From Cladorhizidae sp. MBARI D1340-BT2 (lineage: Eukaryota > Porifera > Demospongiae > Poecilosclerida > Cladorhizidae), in assembly GCA_028752905.1 (NCBI GenBank), contig JAQNBH010000012.1:28901816-28965815 (forward strand): a stretch of DNA of 64,000 nucleotides, read 5' to 3'. Below the pieces are notes generated by a model. The model was not told the DNA's origin. It did not search any database and saw only the letters and a program-made list of their open reading frames with translations. Position numbers and translations under genes: made by a program. Below are positions 36,709 through 48,509 of the stretch, piece after piece (within the stretch, counting starts at the first letter, position 1; every line of letters begins with the position of its first letter).

Positions 36709-37128
36709 TCAGCAATATTTCCAAACGCGCTTCAGTATCTCAGTCTTATTAACAGTTCCATCCCCTCCCCCGCCTCCATCTTCCTTGCCACTTCTACAAG
36801 AACCTCTTGACCATTCTCTTGTGGGCATCTGAATATGAGGCAGGAGAATTTTTTTATCCTCTCCCACACTTCGTTCCACGATTACACCTCCAAAAATACC
36901 ACGCCGTCCACTACAAGAAGCCATATTGCTGCTGCTGATAGAAGAGCTGGGTCTGAATCTTCCATAGTGAAGGTGACCCCTCCGTCCCAGCCCTTCTGGG
37001 GGGCGAAGATTGACATTGACCTCCAAATTACTTGGTTTGTTAATTTGGCTCCTCACAATGGATAACTGGGCTGGGGAAGGGGTAGAAATGGGTGAATAAG
37101 ATGAACTGCTTCCTCCAGAACTGCTCAC
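36709..37128 (-). CDS. Possible N-terminal PIKfyve exon (Ser/Gly-rich ORF)
   Basis: An open frame of about 139 codons, Ser-rich at the start (SSSGGSSSSYSPISTP) and ending NKTEILKRVWKYC. It lies 2.3 kb upstream of the FYVE exon on the same strand, and TEILKR before a possible GTTTGG donor resembles the STVLKR segment that precedes the FYVE domain in PIKfyve. The match is short. No ATG begins the frame, so it would be an internal exon. May also be non-coding. Confidence 0.35.
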   Translation of the reverse strand: MSSSGGSSSSYSPISTPSPAQLSIVRSQINKPSNLEVNVNLRPPEGLGRRGHLHYGRFRPSSSISSSNMASCSGRRGIFGGVIVERSVGEDKKILLPHIQMPTREWSRGSCRSGKEDGGGGGDGTVNKTEILKRVWKYC

Positions 37129-37409
37129 AGCTGCTATGAGCTTTCTGAATAGGACTTTGGCATTTCCAGCAGACTAAGTCCTGGAATTCGATCTCTCTAC
37201 TCTTTGCCCCCAGGTCACTGTTGGCTTCCGAGCTTCGTTGGAAGAGAGCGAGGGCTCTGGATGTTGCTGAATGTGCTTATTCACTTCGAATGATCTTCCA
37301 AAAAGCATGAACGACTTTACTTTTCTCTAGTTCGTAACAGATTATTTTTCTGTTCACAGTTGTGGAGACTGCATCTGGTGAAGGACATCTTGTGTCCTGA
37401 AAAAGTTCA

Positions 37410-38015
37410 GAGACAAGCTACAAAGTTTACACTTGATGACTTCACTTCAGATACAAAGTTTATACTTGATGACATCACTTCAGATTATAAATGCAGAGAT
37501 GAGCTACAAAGTTTATACTTGATGACTTCACTTCAGATCATAAATGCAGAGACGAGCTACAAAGTTTACACTTTTGACATCACTTCAGATTATAAATGCA
37601 GAGACGAGCTACAAAGTTTATACTTGATGATATCACTTCAGATTATACATCCAGAGACGAGCCACAAAGTTTATACTTGATGACTTCTCTTCAGATTATA
37701 AATCCAGAGATGAGCTACAAAGTTTATACTTGATGACTTCTCTTCAGATTATAAATGTAGAGACGAGCTACAACGTTTATACTTGATGACTTCACTTCAG
37801 ATTATAATTGCAGAGACGAGCTATACTTGATGACATCACTTCAGATTATAAATGTAGAGATGAGCTACAAAGTTTATACTTGATGACATCACTTCAGATT
37901 ATAAATGCAGAGACGAGTTACAAAGTTTATACTTGATGACTTCACTTCAGATTATAAATGCAGAGACGAGTTACAAAGTTTATACCTGATGACTTCACTT
38001 CAGATTATAAGTCGA
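37410..38015. repeat. Tandem repeat, 53-bp unit
   Basis: About eleven copies of a 53-bp unit beginning GACTTCACTTCAGATTATAA, ending ACAAAGTTTATACTTGAT, some shortened. Confidence 0.95.
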
Positions 38016-38379
38016 GGCTAATTTCACTTCAGCTGCTTCCTCTAAGGTATTGGTTTGAACTTCAAGATGTCATGTTCTGGATTAAGCACCGCAAACATCC
38101 TCTTTTTCATTTGTCCTCGTCCTTCCTGCTCCGCAATCCAATATCCTTACATAGTTCATTAATCCTGTTCATTTAATTTTAGTTACAAAGGCTATATCAA
38201 AGCTGATGTTTGTCCTTCAGTGATTGCTATTGTCACATCTACTCTCATTTTTGTGCTTCAGCCTGATGTTGTAAAGTTCATAATAATAATAACAACATCC
38301 ACACACACAAAGTCCATCAAACATTACAATCATGTGAGAAAGATACCAGGGCTGTTTCCAGGATTTAGAAAGGTGGGAT

Positions 38380-38404
38380 GGGGGGGGGGGGGGGGGGGGG
38401 GGGG
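38380..38404. repeat. Poly-G run
   Basis: About 25 consecutive G followed by AAGGAAGGGG. Second such run in the window (see 14677). Confidence 0.95.
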
Positions 38405-38893
38405 AAGGAAGGGGATTTCCTAATTACAAAGATTTATTTTGATTGGATTAACATTGCTACAAGTATTGTCCTACTCCAATCATAACCATAGCTGCAGGCC
38501 TAACAATATAGAGTCATCAGATTGGATTGTAATATGGAGAAGGTAGCTAAGAGTATAATATTCCTTTTAGTAATGCTGACCATTTCCACCTTGATTCAAA
38601 AATCACGATCATTTCCATTTTAGCAAACGCATCAACGTAAGTGTGTTGATGATAGTCGGAGTAAAACTTCACCCGATCTTTCTTCATAATGGGATACTGT
38701 GTTTCTTACTGTGCTTCTCACACGCCTTTTTCTATCACTCCTTATTTTTTAAATTATTTATTTAAATTTTTTATTTTACCACTGGTTCATGTGTTGGATG
38801 TGTGTGCCTGTTCACGTGCTGGACACATGTGCCGGTAGCAGGTGTTGGATATATAGCTACTGGTAGGCTCATGACATGCGGGTCTTAGCATCT

Positions 38894-38960
38894 CTGATGA
38901 AGGCTAAAGACCAAAATGTCGAGAGAATACAATTTCAAGTTGATTATTGAGAAGGTTATC
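38894..38960 (+). repeat. Hammerhead-like motif with Penelope/retrozyme-type tail
   Basis: CTGATGA at 38894-38900, a short imperfect stem, AAAATGTC, then GAGAGAATACAATTTCAAGT and the tail TTGATTATTGAGAAGGTTAT. Same family as 22985-23150 but more decayed. It directly abuts BEL/Pao integrase coding sequence. Confidence 0.5.
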
Positions 38961-39730
38961 GTAAAAAACTTTGTGGGTTCAAGAAACCAATACAAAGCAA
39001 CTGAAGAAAATGCCACCATGATCGACATTGCTGAGCTCAAGGCCTACTTGAACTCGCAGGATTCTGACTGGGTTGAAGTTTGGAGATGTTTGGGATAGAA
39101 AGATTGGTTCAGTTAGATGAGTTCACAAAGGAACACTCTGAATGGTTGGTCGGAGTTGCTTGACAAGAGATGAGCTTCTCAGGTCCAAGTGTCTGCCATT
39201 GTGAATTCTATGCCACTTTGGGAAGTCACTTCAGATCCAGAAGCTCCACAGCCACTCTACCTTGCCATGATACTCACTCTGCATGACAGTATGCCTCACC
39301 CTACTCCTCCTGGAGAGTTCAATGCTGACAATTTGGCAGATGGCAAGAGAATGTTGATAAGAGCGCAGTATCTGGCAGATCAGTTCTGGACCACATGACA
39401 AAAGGAGCACATTCAAGAGCTCTAGTCAAGATGCAAATGGATACAGCCTAAGAGGTCGATCGCCATTGATGACATTGTCCAATGTCGTGATAAACAACCA
39501 CCAAGAAACCATTGGCCACTTGGTAAAATCTTTTGGCAAATCCAGATCAGATGGTCATGTCAGAGGTCACTGTTGAGCTCTCTAAGCTGAAGACGAACTA
39601 CGACAACCATGAGTCTGTCCTCCTCATTCTACAGGACATCAATATTCCATGTGGTGTCAGAGGAGACCAGGTGGGGAGTGTACTGACCCTAGCATCAACA
39701 CAGTCAATGGTGTTGTCAGTCATTTGAATT
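38960..39730 (+). pseudogene. BEL/Pao retrotransposon integrase C-terminal remnant
   Basis: Scattered frames match the end of BEL/Pao pol. KNFVGSRNQYKATEE recalls the DNGTNFVGA integrase box. VWDRKIGSVR near 39070-39110 recalls VWERQIRSVR. Then come AIVNSMPLWEVTSDPEAPQP (39197 onward), PPGEFNADNLADGKR and AQYLADQFW (to about 39396). Finally DDIVQC and fragments of PRNHWPLGK near 39500. The block order is that of BEL integrase plus its C-terminal tail. Many stops; non-functional. No LTRs were identified. Confidence 0.75.
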
Positions 39731-39795
39731 TTGTGTCTATTTTGTGTGTCAGCTCACCATCACTCGACATCAGCTGACTTCCATTTTCACAACAC

Positions 39796-39885
39796 TTATT
39801 CCTGATCAAGGCTAGAGCATCCGGTCGAAACATTGAGAGAATCCTAATTGAAGTTGATTATTGAGAGGTTATTATAACTTTATCT
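39796..39885 (+). repeat. Hammerhead-like motif with Penelope/retrozyme-type tail
   Basis: CTGATCA at 39802-39808 (one change from CTGATGA), stem GGCTAGA-GCA-TCCGGTC, GAAA, then CATTGAGAGAATCC and tail GAAGTTGATTATTGAGAGGT. Third copy of the family; lies just after the BEL remnant. Confidence 0.5.
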
Positions 39886-40320
39886 ATTATTTTATATTCT
39901 GTTCTGAATCTTACCACAGTTCCTCATAGATTTGAGTATGTCTGAATTGTCTTCATTTGTTGTAATACCTATTGCAACCTTCGGTGATTTGTTAAGGTTT
40001 TCATTTTGCGAGTTTTAACACTTACTTCTGGTGTGTAAACTTCACCTACTCCAGGGGAAGGATGGTCATATATATATTATATATATATATACACACGAGC
40101 GAGAAAATAAAAGTAAATACCACCCACTATCCTAAGAATTCCTAGGGTATATAAAGTTGTCTGGTCACCACCAGGAGGAAGCCACACACTCTCCACCCAA
40201 ATTAGAGATGAGAATTCCTACATGTAGGTCATACTGATAAGTGTTTTACAAAGTATAGCTATATACACATGATGGATACTTTCCATGATTTGCTATCCTT
40301 GTACAAGCAAAGTGTGTTAA

Positions 40321-41689
40321 GGGGGTGCTACGGGTACTTCAAAAAAAAAGTTAACCTCAAATATAACTGTTCATAACTTTTTGGTTTCTACTCCTATGAA
40401 CATAATTTTGCTATCGAAAGATAGCCCACTTGTCATGCTTTTAAATGATATGCATATCATATACTTTCTTTTTGTCCTCCTTCAAGGTAACTCAAAGAAG
40501 CAAGCACCATTGAAGAAGATGCCGCCCACTCCCCACCCTTACTAGTATTTTATATTGGCTTCAGTGGCTAGAGCATGCATAGTGCTACAAATTGAATGGT
40601 TTAGAATCTTAAAAAAAAAAATCCACTATATAGTAATGGTGAGTACAAATGTAAAATTTTACCTTAGATCATCAATAACTTCACAAAAGAGGCAATGATT
40701 TTTTTTTAAACCATTCAATTGGTAGAGTAAAGACAGAGCTACAAAATGGTATAAAATGTTAGACATAAAAAAATTATTGGAATGAGTTATTGTGGGCGGG
40801 AGGCAAGGAATCAACCAAAAAAAGTTATAACAATGTAAACATTGAAGTTTGGGTTTGTACTGACAGGGGAGACAGCTGCATTTTTTTTTTTTTTTAAACT
40901 TGTTAGAGCTCTGTAGATTCTGCAAACTTCATTGTATGGACTTGATATATAGCTCAAAAGATAGGTCTCTCTGTGTGCTCTCTTTTGATACTAAAATATG
41001 TTTCATAGGATAATTATAGGCAAGTTACTAGAGGAGGGACCTCAAAAACCTGCATCCCAAAGTCCCCATCCAGAAGAACTCCAGATTGCTAAGTGCCCAA
41101 AAAATTAAATTGGTATGAGTGGTCCCTAGAGCATTCAATCACCTTTTTGAATTAGGCGTTAAAAAATTATGATGTGGTCAAGCGCGAGGGTGAAATTTTT
41201 TTAACCCTGCATAGAGGCGGTACCTTTTTTTTTTTTTTTGCACTTAGCAGTTATCTTGGCCGAGATTGAGGCGATTCAGGCTTTTGAGGTCCCTCTGCTT
41301 TAGAGTCTAGTAACTTGCCTATAGTTATACCTATGAAACATATTTTAGTATCAAAAGAGAGCACACAGAGAGACCTATCTTTTGAGCTATATATCAAGTC
41401 CATACCATGAAGTTTACAGAATCTACGGAACTCTAAAGTGGTAACCATAAGAAAACAAAAACAAAATTAAAAAAATGCCCTTGTCCCCCCTGAATTCAGG
41501 TAAGGCTTCTTGATCGCCTTCCCGGGTGGATGGGGTGTGCAAAAGCCACTGTAAGTCCAGAATAGAGCATCCAAATCTTCTGTAACTTGGAATCCACCTT
41601 TCCAGTATGTTGAAGCATAGTTGGGCGAGATAAAAAAATTAATAAATTTAAAAAAAATTTAAAATTTAAATCTGACCCATAGCACCGCC
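40321..41689. mobile_element. Fold-back non-autonomous DNA transposon with TTAA target sites
   Basis: The ends are GGGGGTGCTACGGGT at 40321 and ACCCATAGCACCGCC at 41675-41689, matching as inverted repeats at 13 of 15 positions. TTAA lies immediately outside on both sides (40317-40320, 41690-41693). Inside, two long inverted arms face each other: about 40895-41105 and 41230-41450, sharing for example GACTTGATATATAGCTCAAA and its complement. No transposase is encoded. TTAA duplications are made by piggyBac and Kolobok-type transposases; a piggyBac remnant lies 3 kb to the right, but its ends are unknown. Confidence 0.8.
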
Positions 41690-41693
41690 TTAA

Positions 41694-42943
41694 GGTTAGG
41701 CGTGGGATAGAAAGCAATGCCCCCACACACCAAGTCAACTGCCTTTCCCACTGACCAATCTCATGCTGGCTTTTTAAAGAAGGATTCCCAACCCATCCCA
41801 ACAGACCTCCACTGCTCATGCAATATGAGGTCCAACTATGAGCCTGGCACAGGTTGACACCTAAGGAGAACCTACTTTCCCAGGTTTCTCATGGTTTCCC
41901 GATAGATCCAGAAGGCTACCCTACCCTTGAGGCTTGAAATGTTTAAAAGTATGACCCCAATGGTAAGTAAGAGATGACCAATCCAGTCTTCTGCACCAAG
42001 AAGTCACGCTGCTGCAGGAAGTTGAGAATCTTGCGACCTTTCTCAAGACACATCCACAACCCTCAGGGAAGAGAGAAGTACATGAGGGAGGGGTCAGGAT
42101 AGAGAGCCAGACGTGTCATCAACCTCTGACCTTTGATCATCAATAACTCCCAATAAAGACATTTTCATAACTCATTTTGAAGAGCAAAGAAAGAGCTCCA
42201 AAATGAGTTTGTGATCAAAACAAAAATTTGTACAAAGGCAATGCTATCATTGCTTTTGACTAAAAAGTCAGCCTCATGTAAATATTGCAGTTTAATTTTT
42301 CTTCAACGAGACCGCCTCTTTCACTGTTCAGGCTGACAACTTGTTTCTTGATCAGTTCTTGATCTTGACTTGCTTCAGGTGCATGTGTGTCTGTGAGAGA
42401 GAGGAAGAAGTCAACAAATATGTACAGCATGGCGTGGATATCACCTTGCTCTAAGCACCATTCTCATGTAATTGAGTGTTGTGTGTGTGTGTGTGCAGGG
42501 ATGTATACAGAAGAAAAATTTCCGGAGGTGGTGGGGTGGGTGGGTTGGGGTGTATGGTGTCTTCTAACATTACACTTTTATTTAGTATGTGGTAGAAAAG
42601 CCACATGCCACAATGCACAAATCTGCAATGGTCTGTTTCCACGCGGAATTTTGTTAACGTGCAATGATTTGGTCCACCTCGATAGTCAACAGAGCAATAA
42701 TTATAGTAAGTCAAGAGGTTATCCTGAGAAGGAAGGGCAGACAAAAATAAGTTTGGCTGTATATGACCATAATATCAAATGCCTAGAAGCTGTTATTGTA
42801 TCCTGTGCAGTGTGCACTGATGACCTTAGTGGTTTTCTTCGGTGTCCTAAGAGGAAAAGTCGACCATACAACAAGCGCTTCAACCAAAGACTTAACCTAC
42901 TCGCTCAATATTGCTAATCATCCTTCAGGTTTCTTCATGCTTG
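41694..42943. other. No gene recognised
   Basis: Non-repetitive. Several short open frames (for example 42387-42917) show no motif I recognise and no splice pattern that I can support. Confidence 0.4.
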
Positions 42944-43535
42944 TTAACAATCCCAGAGGCTATGGGTGATGCTGTGGGTATGAAGGATGCAGTGATGGCA
43001 ACTTCCTTTCACTCCTTCTCCACTGGTAGCCATCCTAAACACTACTTGTGTCATATTGGAGAGATGTCCTGGAGCAAATTCTAGTGCATCCAGGCCAAGT
43101 GTGAGACTCTCCTCATACAAGCCTACCATACATGTCAAGTAAGTAGTAACCCTGAAGCTCTTCTCGGATGCTTTGATGGTGTAACACGTTCTTGAAGCTA
43201 ACCAGAACGAGTCATTCAACAGCCTCATCTGGAACAGATGTCCCAAGTCAGAGTTTTCATTATCAACAGTTGTGGAGGTCACTGTTGATTTGGCAAGTGT
43301 GATTTTCAACTCTGGCCAGGCAGCACTGGAGGATCTGTAGCAGTAACTTAAGTATAGTCTGGGTTGGGACATCTTCTAGTATGATATTCGTATCTGGGAG
43401 GTGAATATAATGGGAGAGAGCTGGCAGTGACGCCAGGTGAGGTTGGACAGGGTGAGCACAGATGAGAAGCAGAGGTGAGAGACAGTTATGGAGGAGGCAG
43501 GACAGCATTCTATCCTTTACATGCACCTGGTACAA
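42944..43535 (-). CDS. Unrecognised possible coding region in two overlapping frames
   Basis: Two minus-strand frames overlap at 43263-43372. The first has helical, Leu-rich sequence (LPDTNIILEDVPTQTILKLL). The second has DLGHLFQMRLLNDSFWLASR and CMVGLYEESLTLGLDALEFA. One lesion would join them into about 190 residues that look like part of an alpha-helical host protein. I do not recognise the family and no flanking exons were confirmed. Could be chance. Confidence 0.3.
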
Positions 43536-43559
43536 CCAGGCCTTGCATTACAAGTGGTA

Positions 43560-44946
43560 AAGCCACATTCACTCATGCCTTTTTTGTTAGACACACTTTT
43601 CTAAAAGCTTTGAATTCGCAGAAGATTTCACTTCACAAACAGGTAAGTTTAGAAGAATGGAGGACAGGTAAAAGTCAAGTCACAGTGGAGAAATGTGAGT
43701 GCAAAATACCAAGGAAAATGGTGTACCTACATCCCAACAACAATGCTATCACTTCAGGAGTGATTTCTCAAGAATGTGTGTAGTGAACTGCAAAATAAAA
43801 TCTCAACTTAAAAATTTACAAAATCTGCTTTATTATAGCTAGCTATAATTATCATCAGATCCGATTTCATTTTGAAGCATCAGGTAATTTGTAATACATG
43901 GATATGTGCTGCCTGTGCTCTATAAATTTACTTTAGTGTTGTTTTGGGCATTTTGCTCTGAGACAACAACGTATTGGTAATACTAGTATGTCCATACATA
44001 GGTGGTAAATAGTTCACACTAGGTTGGGGATTTTTCCCCCTAAGGGTTAGTAAACACTGTATATTTTGATGAAAATGGTCATAAAATAATAATAAAATTG
44101 TAAGCTATGGTATTAAGAGGATAATGGTTATTATTATTTCAAAGTGACTCATGAGTTGGTTTCGTCTGCTTTAACTCTTTCACTGGTGATTGTTTTCATA
44201 AACATACCCTATGTGAAGATATGCCTTGCTATCTCAGCAATACTTTGTAAAACTCCCTAGCAACCATCCCACATGCCATAAAAACATACTACAAAACCAC
44301 ATTGAGACGAATCTTATTTGAACTTGGTAATTCTTGTTTTGATGCGTGTAAAATAATAAGCTACGCACCTTCATGTATAATTTATCATACAGGTATTTTA
44401 ATCATTATAATTATATAGGCTACAAAGATACATGATATACTGTGAAGATTCAAATACTGTAGGCCAATGTAGAAATAAGGTTCAAGGGACTCTAAAACGA
44501 AGCGCCACAGGAATGAATGTGTCTTTATAATAATGAAAACATAATACTTTACGTCTACAGTGTACCACAATTTGATATTTGATCTGAATTATAGCATTCC
44601 AGAAGTGTGAATACATATATGCATGCTAGAACAATATATGACCAATATATGACCATCACAATGAATATGATATAACAGAGAAAGAAAATACCATGCAGAA
44701 ACCAATAATTGCAACAAACAACAAACAGATTGAAGTAAAACACAAGGAAACTACTGGGTGAATTCTACCATGGTGTGATGTTTGAAAGGGGGAAAAAAGT
44801 CCTTCTTTGTGACACAGGAAAAAAAATCGCCCAAATTAGCAAGCAGAGCTTCAGAGTCAACACTGGTCTGGCCAAGGTAAGACAAGATACTGACTGAAGT
44901 TCATGATAGTGCTTTTAATACATAGCACTTACATTATTAAATACTA
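43560..44946. other. No gene recognised
   Basis: AT-rich, non-repetitive sequence upstream of the piggyBac remnant. It may hold the left end of that element, but no TTAA-flanked terminal repeat was identified. Confidence 0.4.
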
Positions 44947-47794
44947 ATGGAAAAAAGACAATGTTTCTCTTTGGAGGAGGTCTTTAAGGCTTTGGATGCA
45001 GATGGGGACTTTGATGAGCCATTTGCTGATGAAAGTGATGAAGAATTTGAAGGCTTACAGGAAGGTAAAGTGAACAAACAATATGTGAAGAGGAAGCTGC
45101 TCATTCTTCTGCGATACCTGCTGCATTATACACCTCACCTTTCATCAACCATCTACCCAAGTACATTTGAATGTCGCTTTTACCCCACCCATCTCAGTAA
45201 AAGACTCCATGGTTGCTTCCACATCAGACTCAGCATACACTACTACTACCTGCCACGTTTACCATCATCGCTATCGACAACACAAACTTCCAAATCCCAG
45301 TGGCGTGGTCAATACTGATGTGGTATGAGGCTGGGGTGTGGTCAATACTGATGTGGTTTAGGGTGTGGTGTGATGTAGGATTGACCACACCCCATCGTCA
45401 ACAGCAGTATAGACCACACCCCTTCTTAAACTACATACCACATCAGTATTGACGACACCCCGGCCTCAAACCACATTAGTATTGGCCACACCCCAGCCTC
45501 AAACCACATCAGTATTGACCACACCCACTCCTCGAACCAAATCAGCAATGACCACACCCCGTCCTCAAACCACACCACTGTTGACCACACCCCATCCTCA
45601 AACCACATCAGTATTGACCACACCCCAACATCAACCACATTGGTATTGGTGACATCACAGCCTCAAACCACATCAGTATTGGCCACACCCCTTCCCAGAA
45701 CCACATCAACATTGACAACACCCCTTCATCAAACCACACCAGTATTGACCACACCCCATCCTCAACCCACATCAGTATCGACCACACTTCTTCCTCAAAC
45801 CACATTGGTTATGACCACACCCCACCCCCAACTCACCTCAGTATCGGCCACACCCCTTCCTCAAGCCACATCAGTGTTGACCACACCCCTTCCTCAAACC
45901 ACATCGATATTGACCAAGCCCCATCCTCAACCCACATCAGTATCGACCACACCCTGACCTCAAACCACATTGACCACACCCAAGCCTCAAACTGCATTGA
46001 CCACACCCCAGCCTCAACCCACATCAGTACCAACCACACCCCTTCCTCAAACCACATCAGTATTGACCACACCCCACCCTCAACCCACATCAATAGCGAC
46101 CACACACACTCACCAAACCACATCAGTGTTGACCACACCCCTTCCTCAAACCACATCGGTATTGACCACACCCCATCCTCTACCCACATCAGTATCGACC
46201 ACACCCAGACCTCAAACCACATTGACCACACCCAAACCTCAAACCGCATTGACCACACCCGAGCATCAAACCGCATTGACCACGTCCTAACCTCAAACCA
46301 CATCAGTATCGACCACACCCAGCCTCAACCTACAGCAATATTGACCATACACCAGCCCCAACCAACATCATTATCGACCACACCCACTTCCATACCCAGA
46401 TGCAACCTACATCAGAATCGACCACACCCATGCCTCAACCAACATCAGTATCGACCACACCCACTTACATACCCCAGCCCCAACTCAATCTTATACAGAC
46501 TCAACAACAATCCAACCATCACCTTCTTTCACTGCTACCTCCTCAGCCTTGCCATCCACTGTCTCTTCCACACAGACATTGCCTCCAGTTTGCTCCACAA
46601 ACCTAGTGAACCCTACCATTTATCCATTCACAAACTCAGTAGGACCTACAGTTCCTATTCCGGAATCACCACTGGAGGTATTTGAACTTTTTTTAACACC
46701 TATATAACATAGTGGAAGAGACAGTAGATCAGACAAACAAGTATGCTGAAGAGGTCATGGGTGCTGAAGCCTATGTTTCTTGGAAAGAAATTACCAAGGA
46801 TGACATTCAAGCATTCAAAGCTTCAGCATTCTAATGGGAATTAATCACCAGCCATCCACAAAAGACTACTGGAAGAGGATCCCATCCACAACTACAAACC
46901 AATAGTCCAAAGAATATCTAGGGATAGGTACAGGGATATTTCAAGATTTGTAAATTTTTCTACAATTTCCACAAGAGACTGTGCAAATTATGACAGGTTG
47001 GGGAAAATCCCACCTCTTGTCAGCCCCACACAAGTTTTCATCCTACGTACAGCCCGAACTGTGAGATAGCAATTGATGAGGCTATAATTAACTTTCAGGG
47101 ACATTCATCCCTGAAACAGTACATGCCCATGAAACCCATCAAAAGAGATATCAAGGTGTGGGTTCGGGCTGATAGCTGAAAGCCTTTTCTGTCTCGCAGT
47201 TCGAAGTATATACAGGGAAAAAGAAAGGTGCAGTTGAACAGCACATGGGAACAAGAGTGGTCAAGGACCTAACTGAGGACCTACAAGGCAAGTAGCACCA
47301 TGCCTATTTCAACAACTTTTTTTTTACCTCCCACAGCCTGTTGGTTGATTTGGAAAGGAGAGGGTTCTATGGATGTGGGACTGCCAGGAAAGACAGGTGT
47401 GGTTTCGCTGAGGAGCTGAAGAAAGCCAAATTCAATGCAAACGCATGGCAGGACTGAGAGATCGTCATGGCTATGTACACCAACAGCGCCCCCAAGAGTG
47501 TCACCTCAGTCATTCGGCATACGAGCAATGGCAGTAGAGAGGAAATAAGCTTCCCCCTAGTTATACAGTCTACAATAAATACATGGGAGTGTGGACAAAA
47601 GTAATCAGATCAGATATTATAGGTGTCATGTGAATAGCAGAAAGTACTACAAATACATATATTACTTTCTGATCGATGTGGCTATCACAAACGCTTTCAT
47701 TCTGCACAAAGAATGGTCTGGAAGAGGCAGTGAATTTACGATCAAGAAGTTCCAGGATTCAGCTGGCCAAGGAGATCATCGGAGGTTATTGTAG
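44947..47794 (+). pseudogene. piggyBac (PGBD4-like) transposase remnant
   Basis: An ATG at 44947 opens MEKRQCFSLEEVFKALDADG and then an acidic patch (EPFADESDEEFEGLQEG), the usual piggyBac N-terminus. The central part is replaced by a repeat array (45300-46470). After it, PIPESPLEVFELFLTP near 46645-46700, then NKYAEEVMGAEAYVSWKEIT near 46735-46795. Next comes INHQPSTKDYWKR near 46840, where DDE_Tnp_1_7 begins, then YTGKKKGAVEQHMGTRVVKD near 47205-47265. The C-terminal SNQIRYYRCHVNSRKYYKYI then YYFLIDVAITNAFILHKEW (47597-47720) matches the block in which the family carries its last catalytic Asp (GVDxxDQ). Many stops and shifts between blocks, so inactive. Confidence 0.82.
45300..46470. repeat. 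Minisatellite, mostly 33-bp unit, encoding Thr/Pro repeats
   Basis: About 36 copies of CCTCAAACCACATCAGTATT plus GACCACACCCCTT. At 33 bp (11 codons) the plus frame gives PLPQTTSVLTT repeats, open for 68, 106 and 106 codons in successive stretches. It lies between the N-terminal and central blocks of the piggyBac transposase, where the family often has a Ser/Thr/Pro-rich linker. Confidence 0.93.
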
Positions 47795-48509
47795 CTGACG
47801 CAGAGCTGGGTGTAGTGGCTCCATTATCAAGCAGCTTCCTTTTCCCCACTTCCCAATAAAGAACCCTGCAACATCTGGGAAGCGCAGTCGAGGTCATTGC
47901 ACTTATTGTTATACCCACAACTTATTCTTTTCTTATGTGTGCATCCTATTACTCATGTAACTAGGCTGGCTTTAATACTAGCATTTGGTTGATACTAGCC
48001 ATTCTTATGCATTTGCCGTATTTGCGTTCATTTATTAAAAAAACAAAAAGAACAAAACCCCAAAAAACAGAAGCATCTGACAGCCATTGGTGGTGCCAGT
48101 AATGTGGCATATGGCTATGCCAGAGTGGAATCACAAGCACTGACTGCTACCTACTGTGGCACAAAAACAAATTATAATTCTGTTATTGGACTACCTCTCT
48201 CACCTATGTACCAATATACTACATTCTAGTCATATAAAATGTACTTGTGAGAAAGTGGGAAATTAAAGTTGCTTCATAGTTCAAGGGGTTAGGGTTTCTT
48301 GTTTCAGCTCCACTGCTCTCTCCTTTTCATGCCCACCCATGGGGGTGATGGAAGGTTAGTAGGACATTGGATTGAGGTTTAATAGACAAAAACATCTATG
48401 TATGGACGTACAAAACTCCGTTTTATACCTACAGTTCAACTTAGCTGAGCTAGCAGCTACACATTGAACGCGTTCCAAATGTTAAAAAATATGGATGAAG
48501 TGGCTTTTA
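47795..48509. other. No gene recognised
   Basis: Non-repetitive sequence between the piggyBac remnant and the first Merlin element. May include the right end of the piggyBac element. Confidence 0.4.

Noticed and set aside
35364..36810. Tyr/Cys-rich 460-480 residue ORFs
   Set aside because: A 34-bp array cycles through all frames without stops; it is repeat-derived.
42387..42917. 176-codon plus ORF
   Set aside because: Composition and content show no domain; it includes a GT run and a GGTGG-rich stretch.
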